Notes: generated from the sequence alone by a model not told the origin. A DNA stretch of 21,674 bases from CAYZRJ01 sp964480825 (GCA_964480825.1 CAYZRJ010000007.1:1-21674), one strand, 5' to 3'. Shown: positions 1 to 6,744, numbered from the stretch's first letter. A program made the numbers and translations.

Positions 1-1526
1 CCATTAGTAGGAATAGACCCGATGTTTTTGGTAAGTTCAGTAATATAGTTAATTATTTCTATAACTTTGTCTTCATCGCCATTCACTAAGATAGAAAACT
101 CGTCTCCACCTGTTCTATATACCTCTGTTTCCTTAAAATTTTCTTCGACCGAATGTAATATAAATCCCGTTGCTTCTATTACCGCGTCTCCGATTTTACG
201 ATTTCCTTCTTTATTAAAATACTTTACGAACCCCAAATCTAACGCCAGAATATGTACCGATCCGTCAGTATTATCATGCATTTTAACCAAACGTTGTTCA
301 AACATCCCCTTATTTTTTAGTCCGGTCATTAGGTCTATTGAGCACAATTCGATATCTATTTGTATTTGCTCAATTTCTATTGCTAACTTTAATTTAATTA
401 AATCATCAAGTTGGGTCGCTGAAGCAGAATTCTCGATCAACTTCTTTTGTGTTTCTATTGCATACTTTTTTTCACTCAGCTCCCTATGTTTAGGTGTTTG
501 GTAACTACTCACAAATGTGTCAAACTTTTGTTTTGGAAGTATCTCAAAAGTGTCTTGAGCTACCTTTATTTTTAAATCGTGATCCTCCATCGTATCCTTT
601 GCAAATTCAGTTAGTACTCGTTTCAAATAACTATTCTTATTAATTTCCTCTTCAAACACACTTTTTTCTGCAACCTTCTTGCACGCGAGTAAGTATTCTT
701 TAATCAATTCATTTTTCTCGTCCGCGATTTCGTACCCAAACCCTTCCAGATTTTCAAATCGTGTTCCTTGAAATACATGGGCCACATATTTTAAATAACT
801 TGCTTTATTTTCATCTTCGGTCTGTGCATCTTTTGTGAGGTAAATTTCACCTAAATCAAAAGCAATTTTGAGTTCCCGTTCGTATTCAGAAAGTTTAAGC
901 AGTAGTTCGATAAATACCTTTTTTTGAAGTAGCTCTCCCTTTACTTCAAGTTTTTTCGCGTAGTTATTGTACAGTTTTACAACATCAGAAAGTTTTATAT
1001 GCGCAACCGAAGTTCTTAGTTTGTGACCGGCAATGTTTATAATTTTTTTTTGCAAATTGCGGATTTTTACATCAACACTTCCACCTTCCGCGATTACCGT
1101 GAAGTTTTGGGCGCCACGGTGATAAATCGTTGCGTTTAACGCGGCGGATTGAAATATCTTCAAATTTTGGTCAACAGTTTTTTTAAGATATTCGTCACCC
1201 GCGAATTTTCCAATCTCGGCATTTGCTTTTTGTAAATCAATCGAAGATACACTCACAATAAAGACGTCTTCTTCACCGGGTTTTAAACCGGTTCCTTTCC
1301 TAAGACCCTTTTCTGTAAATTCAATTTTGTCCGAGATAATATCAAATATTTTTTTATGCAGTAAGTGTTCGCTAATTGCACCGGTTGAATCATAGCTTTT
1401 TTGTTGCAGCTCGTTTTTACTTTGATTTAGAGTATTTTCTAATTGTTCAATCGAAGAGAGTTTATTAATAGTCACGATTAATGTTAGCAGAAATTCTTCA
1501 AGGTGCTGATTAGTGTACACACGCAT
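1..1526 (-). CDS. Tandem GGDEF-domain protein, C-terminus cut by window edge
   Basis: An uninterrupted reading frame runs from ATG at 1526 off the left edge, giving 508 visible codons. Residues 390-477 form a GGDEF domain with the DLMTGL entry motif (398-403) and an intact RTGGDEF signature (GGDEF at 473-477). Such domains make cyclic di-GMP from two GTP. No RxxD inhibitory site is visible just before the signature. Residues about 55-150 look like a second, degenerate GGDEF fold: IVSVSSID at 90-97 aligns with the metal-binding strand, AGDEYL follows, and RGAQNF (137-142) sits where RxGGDEF should be. Between them lie about 240 mostly helical, charged residues. No membrane segment is seen, so it is probably cytoplasmic. 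The start lies within a short palindrome and close to the divergent NYN promoter. Identity as a GGDEF protein is strong; cyclase activity is likely but the end of the domain is missing. Confidence 0.87.
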   Translation of the reverse strand, partial: MRVYTNQHLEEFLLTLIVTINKLSSIEQLENTLNQSKNELQQKSYDSTGAISEHLLHKKIFDIISDKIEFTEKGLRKGTGLKPGEEDVFIVSVSSIDLQKANAEIGKFAGDEYLKKTVDQNLKIFQSAALNATIYHRGAQNFTVIAEGGSVDVKIRNLQKKIINIAGHKLRTSVAHIKLSDVVKLYNNYAKKLEVKGELLQKKVFIELLLKLSEYERELKIAFDLGEIYLTKDAQTEDENKASYLKYVAHVFQGTRFENLEGFGYEIADEKNELIKEYLLACKKVAEKSVFEEEINKNSYLKRVLTEFAKDTMEDHDLKIKVAQDTFEILPKQKFDTFVSSYQTPKHRELSEKKYAIETQKKLIENSASATQLDDLIKLKLAIEIEQIQIDIELCSIDLMTGLKNKGMFEQRLVKMHDNTDGSVHILALDLGFVKYFNKEGNRKIGDAVIEATGFILHSVEENFKETEVYRTGGDEFSILVNGDEDKVIEIINYITELTKNIGSIPTN

Positions 1527-1539
1527 CAGCGAAGCTGAT
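1525..1539. repeat. Perfect palindrome ATCAGC-GAA-GCTGAT between divergent genes
   Basis: Six-base arms flank a GAA centre, containing the GCGAAGC core that is known to form an unusually stable DNA mini-hairpin. It covers the start codon of the leftward GGDEF gene and touches the -10 box of the rightward NYN gene. It could act as an operator for both or as a hairpin at the 5' end of the leftward mRNA; neither is shown. Confidence 0.55.
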
Positions 1540-1551
1540 ACAATAATTATA
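1536..1551 (+). promoter_or_regulatory. Extended -10 promoter giving a leaderless NYN-gene mRNA
   Basis: TGA-TACAAT (1536-1544) is an extended -10 box. Its end lies 6 nt before the ATG at 1551, so transcription should start at or next to the start codon. No Shine-Dalgarno is present. No good -35 box is seen, as is usual for extended -10 promoters. Confidence 0.5.
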
Positions 1552-2147
1552 TGATCCCATCTCAACATAAAGAACAACGAATCGGAGTATTTGTTGATAT
1601 CCAAAATATGTATTACTCAGCCAAAAATCTCTACAACGCTAAGGTAAATTTTGGCAAGATATTGACAGACGGAGTTGCCGGACGTCGCTTGGTCAGAGCT
1701 TTTGCATATGTCATTAAAGCTGATGTTGGTGCTGAAAAAGAGTTTTTCGGGGCATTAGAAAAAATAGGTTTTGAAGTTCGTGAAAAAGAACTTCAGACAT
1801 TTTACGGGGGAGCCAAAAAAGGGGATTGGGATGTAGGTCTTTGCATGGATGTTGTACGAATGCTTCCCAAGATGGACACGATGATTTTGGTGTCAGGTGA
1901 CGGTGATTATACAGATCTTTTAGAGTACGCGCGAAGTCAAGGTGTTAAATCAGAGGTTATCGCGTTCGGTAAGACAATGTCGAGCAAGTTAACTGCGGCG
2001 GCCGACTACATAACAGACATGGACAAAGAATCTGCTAAATTTTTAATCGGAGGGTCTGGGCAATTAAGTCAAGCAAATCGCAAAAGATCTCCTGTTGTTA
2101 AATCGGTAGAAGATACGTTACCAGATAAAGCCCATGAAACTATCTAA
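1551..2147 (+). CDS. NYN domain (LabA/DUF88-like) protein
   Basis: This 198-residue protein is a NYN-domain protein, a PIN-like fold whose members often act as metal-dependent ribonucleases. The conserved acidic positions are visible: VFVDIQN (D16), KKGDWDVGLCMD (D92, D94, D100) and VSGDGDYTDLL (D117, D119). The domain fills residues 10-165 and is followed by a short polar tail. No membrane segment or second domain is seen. Translation probably starts on a leaderless mRNA (extended -10 box at 1536-1544). The last 14 bases overlap the start of the VanW-family gene, suggesting co-transcription and translational coupling. RNA cleavage is inferred from the family; the substrate is unknown. Confidence 0.9.
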   Translation: MIPSQHKEQRIGVFVDIQNMYYSAKNLYNAKVNFGKILTDGVAGRRLVRAFAYVIKADVGAEKEFFGALEKIGFEVREKELQTFYGGAKKGDWDVGLCMDVVRMLPKMDTMILVSGDGDYTDLLEYARSQGVKSEVIAFGKTMSSKLTAAADYITDMDKESAKFLIGGSGQLSQANRKRSPVVKSVEDTLPDKAHETI

Positions 2148-3861
2148 ATCCTTGAATTATAAAATAACTTTTTCTTTTTTTGCTATTTTAATTTTATCAA
2201 TCTCATATCACTTGATTTTCGCGTACAAAATTATTCCCGGTGTAAAAATAGGAAGCGTAAAAGTTGGAGGTATGTCTTACGCCAAGGCAAAAGAGGTTTT
2301 AGGGAATTACGAAAAAAATATTGATAAAACTTTATCTTTGAATTACGAAAATAAAAAATACGATATAAAAACTGAAGGCATAAATTTACAATACAATTGG
2401 GATGCTTCTGTTAGTCGTGCTTACGAGGTCGGCCGTACAGGTAATATACTGGTGGATACAAAAGATAAAATAGCAGGTTTAATAAAACCAATCTACTTGC
2501 CCGCTTTTTACGACTATGATGAAGATTTATTCCACTCCAGATTCGCGCAAATAAAAGGTGAGATAAATAACGAAGCTTATGACGCAACATTTGTGATCGG
2601 CGCGCCCGGACAGTTAGAAAGCATCGAGTCAGTTGAAGGAAAAAAAGTTAACGATGACGGTTTATTCAAAGTAATAATAAATGCGGTTGAACGGGTAAAC
2701 TATCAGGGTAAAGAACTGCCTGTTGAAAGAATTACCCCCAAAATTAATAAACGTGACATCGATCCTTTGATCGAACGTGCCAAGAAAATTGTATTCAATA
2801 ATATAACTATTACTTACAATAAAAAACAATGGAAACTAGACGACAAACAAATGTTAGACTTCTTAACATTTTTAAAACAGGATGAAACTGTAGACATAAT
2901 TTTAAATTCACCGAAATTTGAAGCATTTATAGAAACCATTGCCAATGAGGTTAATATGCCGCCAAGAGGGAAAGTTACACAACTGGATGGAAACAAGGTT
3001 GCTAAATTCGAAATTACACAAAACGGAAAGGAATTGGACGCAAAAAAGTTTACAAAAGCATTTAAAGAAGCGTATTTCTTTTCGAGTAAAACGGTTGACC
3101 TTGTTTTAAAAGATATAAGCGGGCCTGCAGACAAAGAACGATACGGAATATTTTCTTTGCTCGGAGAAGGTAGGTCAAAATTTGAGGGATCATCAAACGC
3201 TAGAATTCATAATTTGAGTCTGGCTTCCGAACGTGCAAATGGGGTTTTAGTTCCACCCAACGGAATATTTTCTTTAAATGCCTCGATCGGTGAAATAAGC
3301 GGTCGAACGGGTTACGACTCGGCGCTTATTATAAGCGGCGGTCGAACAGTTTTGGGCGAGGGTGGCGGAGTTTGTCAAACATCTACAACTGTATTTAGAG
3401 CGGCGTTAAATGCAGGTTTACCGATTGTTATGAGATATCCCCATGCGTACCGGGTTCATTATTACGAAGAAGACAGCAAGCCCGGATTTGACGCATCTAT
3501 ATACCAACCGACTTTAGATTTTCAATTCAAAAATGACACACCGAATTATGTTTTGATCCAATCGTCAGTTGATGTGCCAAACGTAGCTTTAAATTTTAAA
3601 ATCTACGGAACTCCGGATGGACGATCGGTTGAACTCACTGAACCGATAATAACCAACCAAACTCCTCCGCCCGCGCCTTTGTATATAGACGACCCGAATC
3701 TTAAAAAAGGTATAACAATACAATCAGATTGGGCAACCTGGGGAGCTAACGTATCTTTTAGTCGCACCGTAAAACGTGGTGGTGAAATCTTGCATACCGA
3801 AACCTTTAACACTCGTTATCAGCCGTGGAGGGCTGTATTTCAGGTTGGCACCAAAGAATAG
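2134..3861 (+). CDS. VanW-family protein with peptidoglycan-binding-like domain
   Basis: This 575-residue protein has a membrane anchor at about 13-31, followed by an extracytoplasmic region. Residues about 35-200 resemble the putative peptidoglycan-binding domain found in YoaR/VanW-like proteins, starting with PGVKIGSVKVGGMSYAKA. Residues about 200-330 may hold a second copy. The VanW domain covers about 339-480, with NGIFSLNASIGEISGRTGY, GEGGGVCQTSTTVFRAALNA and the PHAYRVHYY segment. The remaining tail is beta-rich. VanW proteins occur in some vancomycin-resistance clusters, but this architecture is common in Gram-positive and CPR genomes without resistance and most likely concerns cell-wall binding or processing. 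It overlaps the upstream NYN gene by 14 bases and has no separate promoter that I can see. The biochemical role of VanW is unknown. Confidence 0.92.
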   Translation: MKLSKSLNYKITFSFFAILILSISYHLIFAYKIIPGVKIGSVKVGGMSYAKAKEVLGNYEKNIDKTLSLNYENKKYDIKTEGINLQYNWDASVSRAYEVGRTGNILVDTKDKIAGLIKPIYLPAFYDYDEDLFHSRFAQIKGEINNEAYDATFVIGAPGQLESIESVEGKKVNDDGLFKVIINAVERVNYQGKELPVERITPKINKRDIDPLIERAKKIVFNNITITYNKKQWKLDDKQMLDFLTFLKQDETVDIILNSPKFEAFIETIANEVNMPPRGKVTQLDGNKVAKFEITQNGKELDAKKFTKAFKEAYFFSSKTVDLVLKDISGPADKERYGIFSLLGEGRSKFEGSSNARIHNLSLASERANGVLVPPNGIFSLNASIGEISGRTGYDSALIISGGRTVLGEGGGVCQTSTTVFRAALNAGLPIVMRYPHAYRVHYYEEDSKPGFDASIYQPTLDFQFKNDTPNYVLIQSSVDVPNVALNFKIYGTPDGRSVELTEPIITNQTPPPAPLYIDDPNLKKGITIQSDWATWGANVSFSRTVKRGGEILHTETFNTRYQPWRAVFQVGTKE

Positions 3862-3886
3862 AAATAAGTTTCTACGCCTTTCTTTT
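3859..3886 (+). terminator. Weak terminator-like hairpin after the VanW gene
   Basis: TAGAAA-TAAG-TTTCTA (3859-3874) begins at the stop codon. After four bases comes a pyrimidine-rich run, CTTTCTTTTTT. The stem is AT-rich and separated from the U tract, so termination would be weak. Confidence 0.35.
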
Positions 3887-3905
3887 TTACTGCTACTTCT
3901 CGCGT

Positions 3906-4325
3906 CTAGCGATTGACAGTTTCTAAGTTCACCAAAGTTTTGTAATCACCTTTGGTATCAATGGCAATTACACTAATGGTTTCATTTCCTTTTTTATATC
4001 TCGCAACAATAAAGTCTTCGTGGATACCTTGTGACTCAAGTTGCCATTTGCTTGAGGTAAAAATATTTTTATAAAATGCCTGAATTTCATGTTTTGATTT
4101 ATTCGTGTGAAAAGTTGTTTGTTCTGCATCAGATGATACATTTACCCCTATTTTTTCTGCACCTTCCGGAAGCGGAATATCCGAGCGATCCGATTGCAAA
4201 CCTTTAACATCCGGAACCTGTTTAATCGTTTTTGGTTTGTACTGTGAAAAATTTATGTAACTGCCAACAAAAGTTAGTGTAAGTATAACGCCGGTTAAAA
4301 TTAAGGTTTTAGTATTTTTGGCCAT
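3906..4325 (-). CDS. Small membrane-anchored protein of unknown function
   Basis: This 139-residue protein has an N-terminal membrane anchor (about 7-25) after a short basic start, then a polar extracytoplasmic part. That part carries DIPLPEGAEKIGVNVSS, a central segment KHEIQAFYKNIFTSSKWQLE, and a strand-rich end. The pattern of a short entry, a helix with F-Y-K-x-I and a tryptophan, then paired strands, resembles small folded domains often annotated only as hypothetical in CPR genomes. I do not recognise a named family. It converges on the VanW gene and is divergent from tRNA-Glu. A TATAAT box ends 13 nt before its ATG, implying a leader of only a few bases and no Shine-Dalgarno. Confidence 0.75.
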   Translation of the reverse strand: MAKNTKTLILTGVILTLTFVGSYINFSQYKPKTIKQVPDVKGLQSDRSDIPLPEGAEKIGVNVSSDAEQTTFHTNKSKHEIQAFYKNIFTSSKWQLESQGIHEDFIVARYKKGNETISVIAIDTKGDYKTLVNLETVNR

Positions 4326-4330
4326 GTATA

Positions 4331-4358
4331 ATGACTATATTATACTGTAGTTTGTAAT
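4331..4358 (+). promoter_or_regulatory. Candidate tRNA-Glu promoter
   Basis: ATGACT (4331-4336), a 16-bp spacer and TGTAAT (4353-4358) would start transcription about 9 nt before the mature tRNA. The boxes match the sigma-70 consensus moderately (4/6 and 5/6). Confidence 0.35.
4339..4344 (-). promoter_or_regulatory. -10 box of the small membrane-protein gene
   Basis: On the minus strand the sequence reads TATAAT at 4344-4339, 13 nt before the ATG at 4325. No strong -35 box is seen. It lies inside the stretch that also holds the candidate tRNA promoter on the other strand. Confidence 0.45.
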
Positions 4359-4373
4359 GTGATGCAGTATCTT

Positions 4374-4448
4374 GGCCCCATCGTCTAGTGGTTAGGACAT
4401 TGGATTCTCATTCCAATAACCGGGGTTCGAGTCCCCGTGGGGTCACCA
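4374..4448 (+). tRNA. tRNA-Glu (anticodon CUC)
   Basis: A full cloverleaf can be folded by hand. The acceptor stem pairs GGCCCCA with TGGGGTC (one G-U pair). The D arm reads TCTAGTGGTTAGGA. The anticodon stem TTGGA/TCCAA holds loop TTCTCAT, giving anticodon CTC. The T arm is CCGGGGTTCGAGTCCCCG. The discriminator is A and CCA is encoded (4446-4448). Anticodon CUC reads the glutamate codon GAG. The last five bases (CACCA) also begin a 17-bp sequence that recurs at 5148-5164. Confidence 0.96.
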
Positions 4449-4460
4449 ATTAACTTATAG
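4444..4460 (+). repeat. 17-bp element CACCAATTAACTTATAG, copy 1
   Basis: Identical to 5148-5164, 704 bp away in direct orientation. One base later, both copies continue with TTG of a -35 box, so each copy directly abuts a promoter. This copy starts in the CCA end of tRNA-Glu. It may be an activator site or UP-like element; an attachment-site duplicate is the alternative. Confidence 0.7.
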
Positions 4461-4461
4461 T

Positions 4462-4490
4462 TTGACTGGCTTACAGATATACTGTAAAAT
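4462..4490 (+). promoter_or_regulatory. Sigma-70-type promoter of the 149-residue protein gene
   Basis: TTGACT (4462-4467), a 17-bp spacer and TAAAAT (4485-4490). The start site would be near 4497, leaving a leader of about 104 nt before the ATG at 4601. This is a near-consensus promoter, unlike the extended -10 type used by most neighbours. Confidence 0.65.
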
Positions 4491-4496
4491 ATTACT

Positions 4497-4600
4497 ATCG
4501 TTTGCCGACTCTTTTGGCAGAGGAAAAGGCATAAAAACTCGACCAACTTGTAGGACTTCAAGGTCTTTGGTCGTTATAAAGAGCTCTATAGGAGATAAAA
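4497..4600 (+). promoter_or_regulatory. Structured 5' leader with Shine-Dalgarno
   Basis: The predicted leader holds TGCC/GGCA (4503-4519) and a longer imperfect hairpin: CGACCA pairs with TGGTCG, and AGGAC with GTCTT inside it (about 4539-4575). The Shine-Dalgarno ATAGGAGA follows about 8 nt before the ATG. It matches no riboswitch class that I recognise. Confidence 0.4.
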
Positions 4601-5050
4601 ATGGACTTCGGACTGATCGCGTTTGTAGGTTTTTGTATTCTCGGTGGTTTCTTAATTATCGCCATGGTTTCCGATCATACTAGGGATGAAATCAACGCAA
4701 AGCTCGCGGGTGATATGCTCAGGGGAACTATTCAACACGAAGCTAAAGCGCTTTTGAAAGCACTGCAAAGTGAAACCAAAATTAACGCCCCGCTCAAGCA
4801 CCTTTGCAATTCGGTGTGCTATTTCAAGAGGCTTGGCGGTACTTTCGATGCGCTAAACGAAAAGATCGCAACGATTTCTACGACACTTGCTTCCCAACAG
4901 CACCCTATTCCGTGTGTCGTGTTTGGCTATAACTACGATGTCGAACATTCAGCTTTGGTTGAGATCGGAAATTCGGGACGAAAGTATCTCTTCGATTTGT
5001 ATCGCGCAGATTCATTGGATGTACTCGTTCTCGGAGGCGGTTTAGCTTAA
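4601..5050 (+). CDS. Unrecognised small membrane-anchored protein
   Basis: The 149-residue product has one hydrophobic segment at its very N-terminus (about 4-23, FGLIAFVGFCILGGFLIIAM). A charged helical region follows (about 25-100, including an alanine/lysine-rich stretch), then a strand-rich C-terminal part (PCVVFGYNYDVEHSALVEIG onward) ending in a glycine-rich LVLGGGLA. Two cysteines, about residues 69 and 73, are spaced C-x3-C (CNSVC). I do not recognise a family. The start is fixed by a Shine-Dalgarno (AGGAG) and a well-formed promoter, and a strong terminator follows at 5056-5092, so it is a monocistronic cassette. Codon choice appears somewhat richer in G and C than nearby genes, which would fit high expression or acquisition; I could not quantify this. 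Confidence 0.78.
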   Translation: MDFGLIAFVGFCILGGFLIIAMVSDHTRDEINAKLAGDMLRGTIQHEAKALLKALQSETKINAPLKHLCNSVCYFKRLGGTFDALNEKIATISTTLASQQHPIPCVVFGYNYDVEHSALVEIGNSGRKYLFDLYRADSLDVLVLGGGLA

Positions 5051-5055
5051 GTATC

Positions 5056-5092
5056 AAAAAGAGTAGATGCTGCCAACTTCTACTCTTTTTTC
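5056..5092 (+). terminator. Intrinsic terminator of the 149-residue protein gene
   Basis: AAAAAGAGTAGA (5056-5067) pairs perfectly with TCTACTCTTTTT (5079-5090) around an 11-nt loop, with the U tract in the 3' arm. Confidence 0.85.
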
Positions 5093-5147
5093 GTTTCTAA
5101 GCTTTTATTTCAACTGAAATCCTTAGATTATTTACAAAACTTGTAAC

Positions 5148-5164
5148 CACCAATTAACTTATAG
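5148..5164 (+). repeat. 17-bp element CACCAATTAACTTATAG, copy 2
   Basis: Exact match to 4444-4460. It ends one base before the -35 box (TTGTAT at 5166), the same offset as in copy 1. The flanking sequences differ, so it is not part of a long duplication. Confidence 0.7.
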
Positions 5165-5165
5165 C

Positions 5166-5194
5166 TTGTATAAACTCGAAAGCTATGCTACTAT
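5166..5194 (+). promoter_or_regulatory. Promoter of the 84-residue protein gene
   Basis: TTGTAT (5166-5171), a 17-bp spacer and TACTAT (5189-5194). The start site would be near 5201, with a leader of about 30 nt. Its geometry is the same as the promoter at 4462-4490. Confidence 0.55.
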
Positions 5195-5231
5195 CTTACC
5201 AACCAAAAATCTACAGAAGGAGAATATAAAA

Positions 5232-5486
5232 ATGGACCCACTTGCTATTGCTATACAGGTTGTTTTAGCCGCTACCGGCGAAAATATCGCGGAAGCAAGA
5301 AGGCTTACTAAAAAAGGTGTGCTGTGTGACGTCGAGATCATCACTGCCAATGGACGTATGTTTACAGTTACAACGAATGTTTGGACAACGGTCCCGGTTG
5401 GCCATTTCTTCGAAGGCAAGGACCCGACAAAAGTGCAGCTGCAAAACTTTAAGCTTCTTGGTCAAACCGAAGTTGTTCTTGGATAA
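5232..5486 (+). CDS. Unrecognised 84-residue soluble protein
   Basis: The product begins MDPLAIAIQVVLAATGENIAE. It has a helical first third, then a strand-rich part (VLCDVEIITANGRMFTVTTNVW) and a short end, VQLQNFKLLGQTEVVLG. No membrane segment or known motif is seen. I chose ATG 5232 rather than the in-frame ATG at 5166. A strong Shine-Dalgarno (AAGGAGA, ending 9 nt before) serves 5232, and 5166 falls in the -35 box. The gene has its own promoter, preceded by the same 17-bp element as the upstream cassette, and its own terminator at 5500-5535. It is therefore probably co-regulated with the 149-residue membrane protein rather than co-transcribed with it. Function is unknown. Confidence 0.75.
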   Translation: MDPLAIAIQVVLAATGENIAEARRLTKKGVLCDVEIITANGRMFTVTTNVWTTVPVGHFFEGKDPTKVQLQNFKLLGQTEVVLG

Positions 5487-5499
5487 ATTTATTTAAACT

Positions 5500-5535
5500 T
5501 AGCCGTTGGATTCAAAAATCTTTCGGCTATTTTTT
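5500..5535 (+). terminator. Intrinsic terminator of the 84-residue protein gene
   Basis: TAGCCG (5500-5505) pairs with CGGCTA (5524-5529), with a possible inner GATT/AATC pairing, and six Ts follow (5530-5535). Confidence 0.8.
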
Positions 5536-5544
5536 CTGCGAAAC

Positions 5545-5553
5545 TGTTATAAT
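5545..5553 (+). promoter_or_regulatory. Extended -10 promoter of the histidine kinase
   Basis: TGT-TATAAT (5545-5553) is a perfect extended -10 box, 17 nt before the ATG at 5571. It implies a leader of about 10 nt without a Shine-Dalgarno. Confidence 0.6.
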
Positions 5554-5570
5554 TAACATCAAACTGCCCT

Positions 5571-6671
5571 ATGGATGGAACTCGGTTAATAGATCTCGAA
5601 AAAGAAAAGTTTAAATCCCTGATATCAGGTATTAAAGAAACGGTAATTTTACTCGACCCCGAACAAAAAATAATAACAGCCAACGACAGAGCCTCAGAGT
5701 TAACAGGGTATTCTTTGCGTGAAATGTTTGGTAAACGTATCTCTGAAATTTTATATATGATAGATAAGAACGACAAAATGGTTGATCCAAACCTTATCTG
5801 TCCGATTGGGGGATTAGATATGGACGGAGTGATTTACAGATCAGAACACGTAAGTTTGGTAGATAAAAAAGATGTTATAAAAGCAGTAAATATTCAATCG
5901 CGCAAAATACGTGAAGGATCAAAAATAGGTTTGGGTGCAATGATAATTATTGACGACGTTTTTCAAAAAGACGAACTTGAGAGAATGAAAGTAGATTTTG
6001 TTTCGATGGCTGTTCACATGTTGCGAACTCCTCTTACGGTTATAAAAGGATTTTTAGCAGCTCTGATGAAACTGGATACGGTTCAAAAATTAAACAGTGA
6101 CGAATTGGATAGTATAACCTCAGCTATAACGGGTGCTGACGAACTGGATATGTTGATCGAAAACCTTTTGCACTTATCCGAAATCCAAGCCGGTGAATTT
6201 AAAATAATAACTTCATTTGTAGCATACGACGGATTAGTTGCCACAGTTGTGAGTGAATTTAAACAATCGGTTGACACGAAGGACTTGAGATTGTTGTTTG
6301 TTCCGCCACTTTATGATTTACCGATGCTTAAAATAGACCTCTCGCGTATAAAAGAAGTTTTGCGCAACTTAATTGATAACGCGATTAAATATACGGATAA
6401 GGGTGGGGTAGAGATTTCGCTATCAAAAGACGGAAATTTTATACAAACTACAATTAAAGATAGTGGAAGAGGAATTCCACCATCAAACCTTGAATATATT
6501 TTCACAAAATTTTACCGTATTAAAGATCCACTCGAAATGAAAAGTGGCATGGGTTTAGGACTTTTTGTAGCCAGAAGAATCATTGAAGCCCACGGCGGAA
6601 AGATTTGGGCCGAAAGTGTCGAAGGACAAGGTTCAAACTTTCATTTCACATTGCCGATTCCTACAAATTGA
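5571..6671 (+). CDS. Soluble PAS-domain sensor histidine kinase
   Basis: This 366-residue protein has an N-terminal PAS domain (about 10-130, with VILLDPEQKIITANDRASEL). A HisKA dimerisation domain follows, whose H box is VHMLRTPLT with the phospho-accepting histidine at 149. The HATPase domain shows the N box NLIDNAIKYTD (N270), the G1 box DSGRGIP (297-303), the F box FTKFYRI and the G2 box GMGLGLF (326-332). All catalytic motifs look intact. There are no membrane segments, so the PAS domain would sense something in the cytoplasm, perhaps redox state or a small ligand. No response regulator lies in the window, so it is an orphan kinase here. It has its own extended -10 promoter and converges on the gene at 6745-8022. 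Confidence 0.94.
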   Translation: MDGTRLIDLEKEKFKSLISGIKETVILLDPEQKIITANDRASELTGYSLREMFGKRISEILYMIDKNDKMVDPNLICPIGGLDMDGVIYRSEHVSLVDKKDVIKAVNIQSRKIREGSKIGLGAMIIIDDVFQKDELERMKVDFVSMAVHMLRTPLTVIKGFLAALMKLDTVQKLNSDELDSITSAITGADELDMLIENLLHLSEIQAGEFKIITSFVAYDGLVATVVSEFKQSVDTKDLRLLFVPPLYDLPMLKIDLSRIKEVLRNLIDNAIKYTDKGGVEISLSKDGNFIQTTIKDSGRGIPPSNLEYIFTKFYRIKDPLEMKSGMGLGLFVARRIIEAHGGKIWAESVEGQGSNFHFTLPIPTN

Positions 6672-6744
6672 TTGCTAAACCAAATCTCTAAATGTTCTTG
6701 TACTTATGAGATGAGTTTGTTAATCTTTTCGGGCAGGGGTCAAA

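Noticed and set aside
67..504. 145-residue plus-strand open frame
   Set aside because: It is antisense to the GGDEF domain; the opposite strand encodes clear DLMTGL and GGDEF motifs.
3134..3861. VanW protein as a vancomycin-resistance gene
   Set aside because: No vanS/R, ligase or dehydrogenase genes are nearby, and this domain order is common outside resistance clusters.
4462..4683. 73-residue open frame after tRNA-Glu
   Set aside because: It starts inside the -35 box, lacks a Shine-Dalgarno and overlaps the well-supported gene at 4601 in another frame.
5166..5231. Upstream extension of the 84-residue protein to ATG 5166
   Set aside because: This ATG lies in the promoter, and the strong Shine-Dalgarno belongs to ATG 5232.
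6672..6744. Terminator between the histidine kinase and the convergent gene
   Set aside because: Only an imperfect AAATCTC/GAGATGAGTTT pairing was found, without a U tract on either strand.
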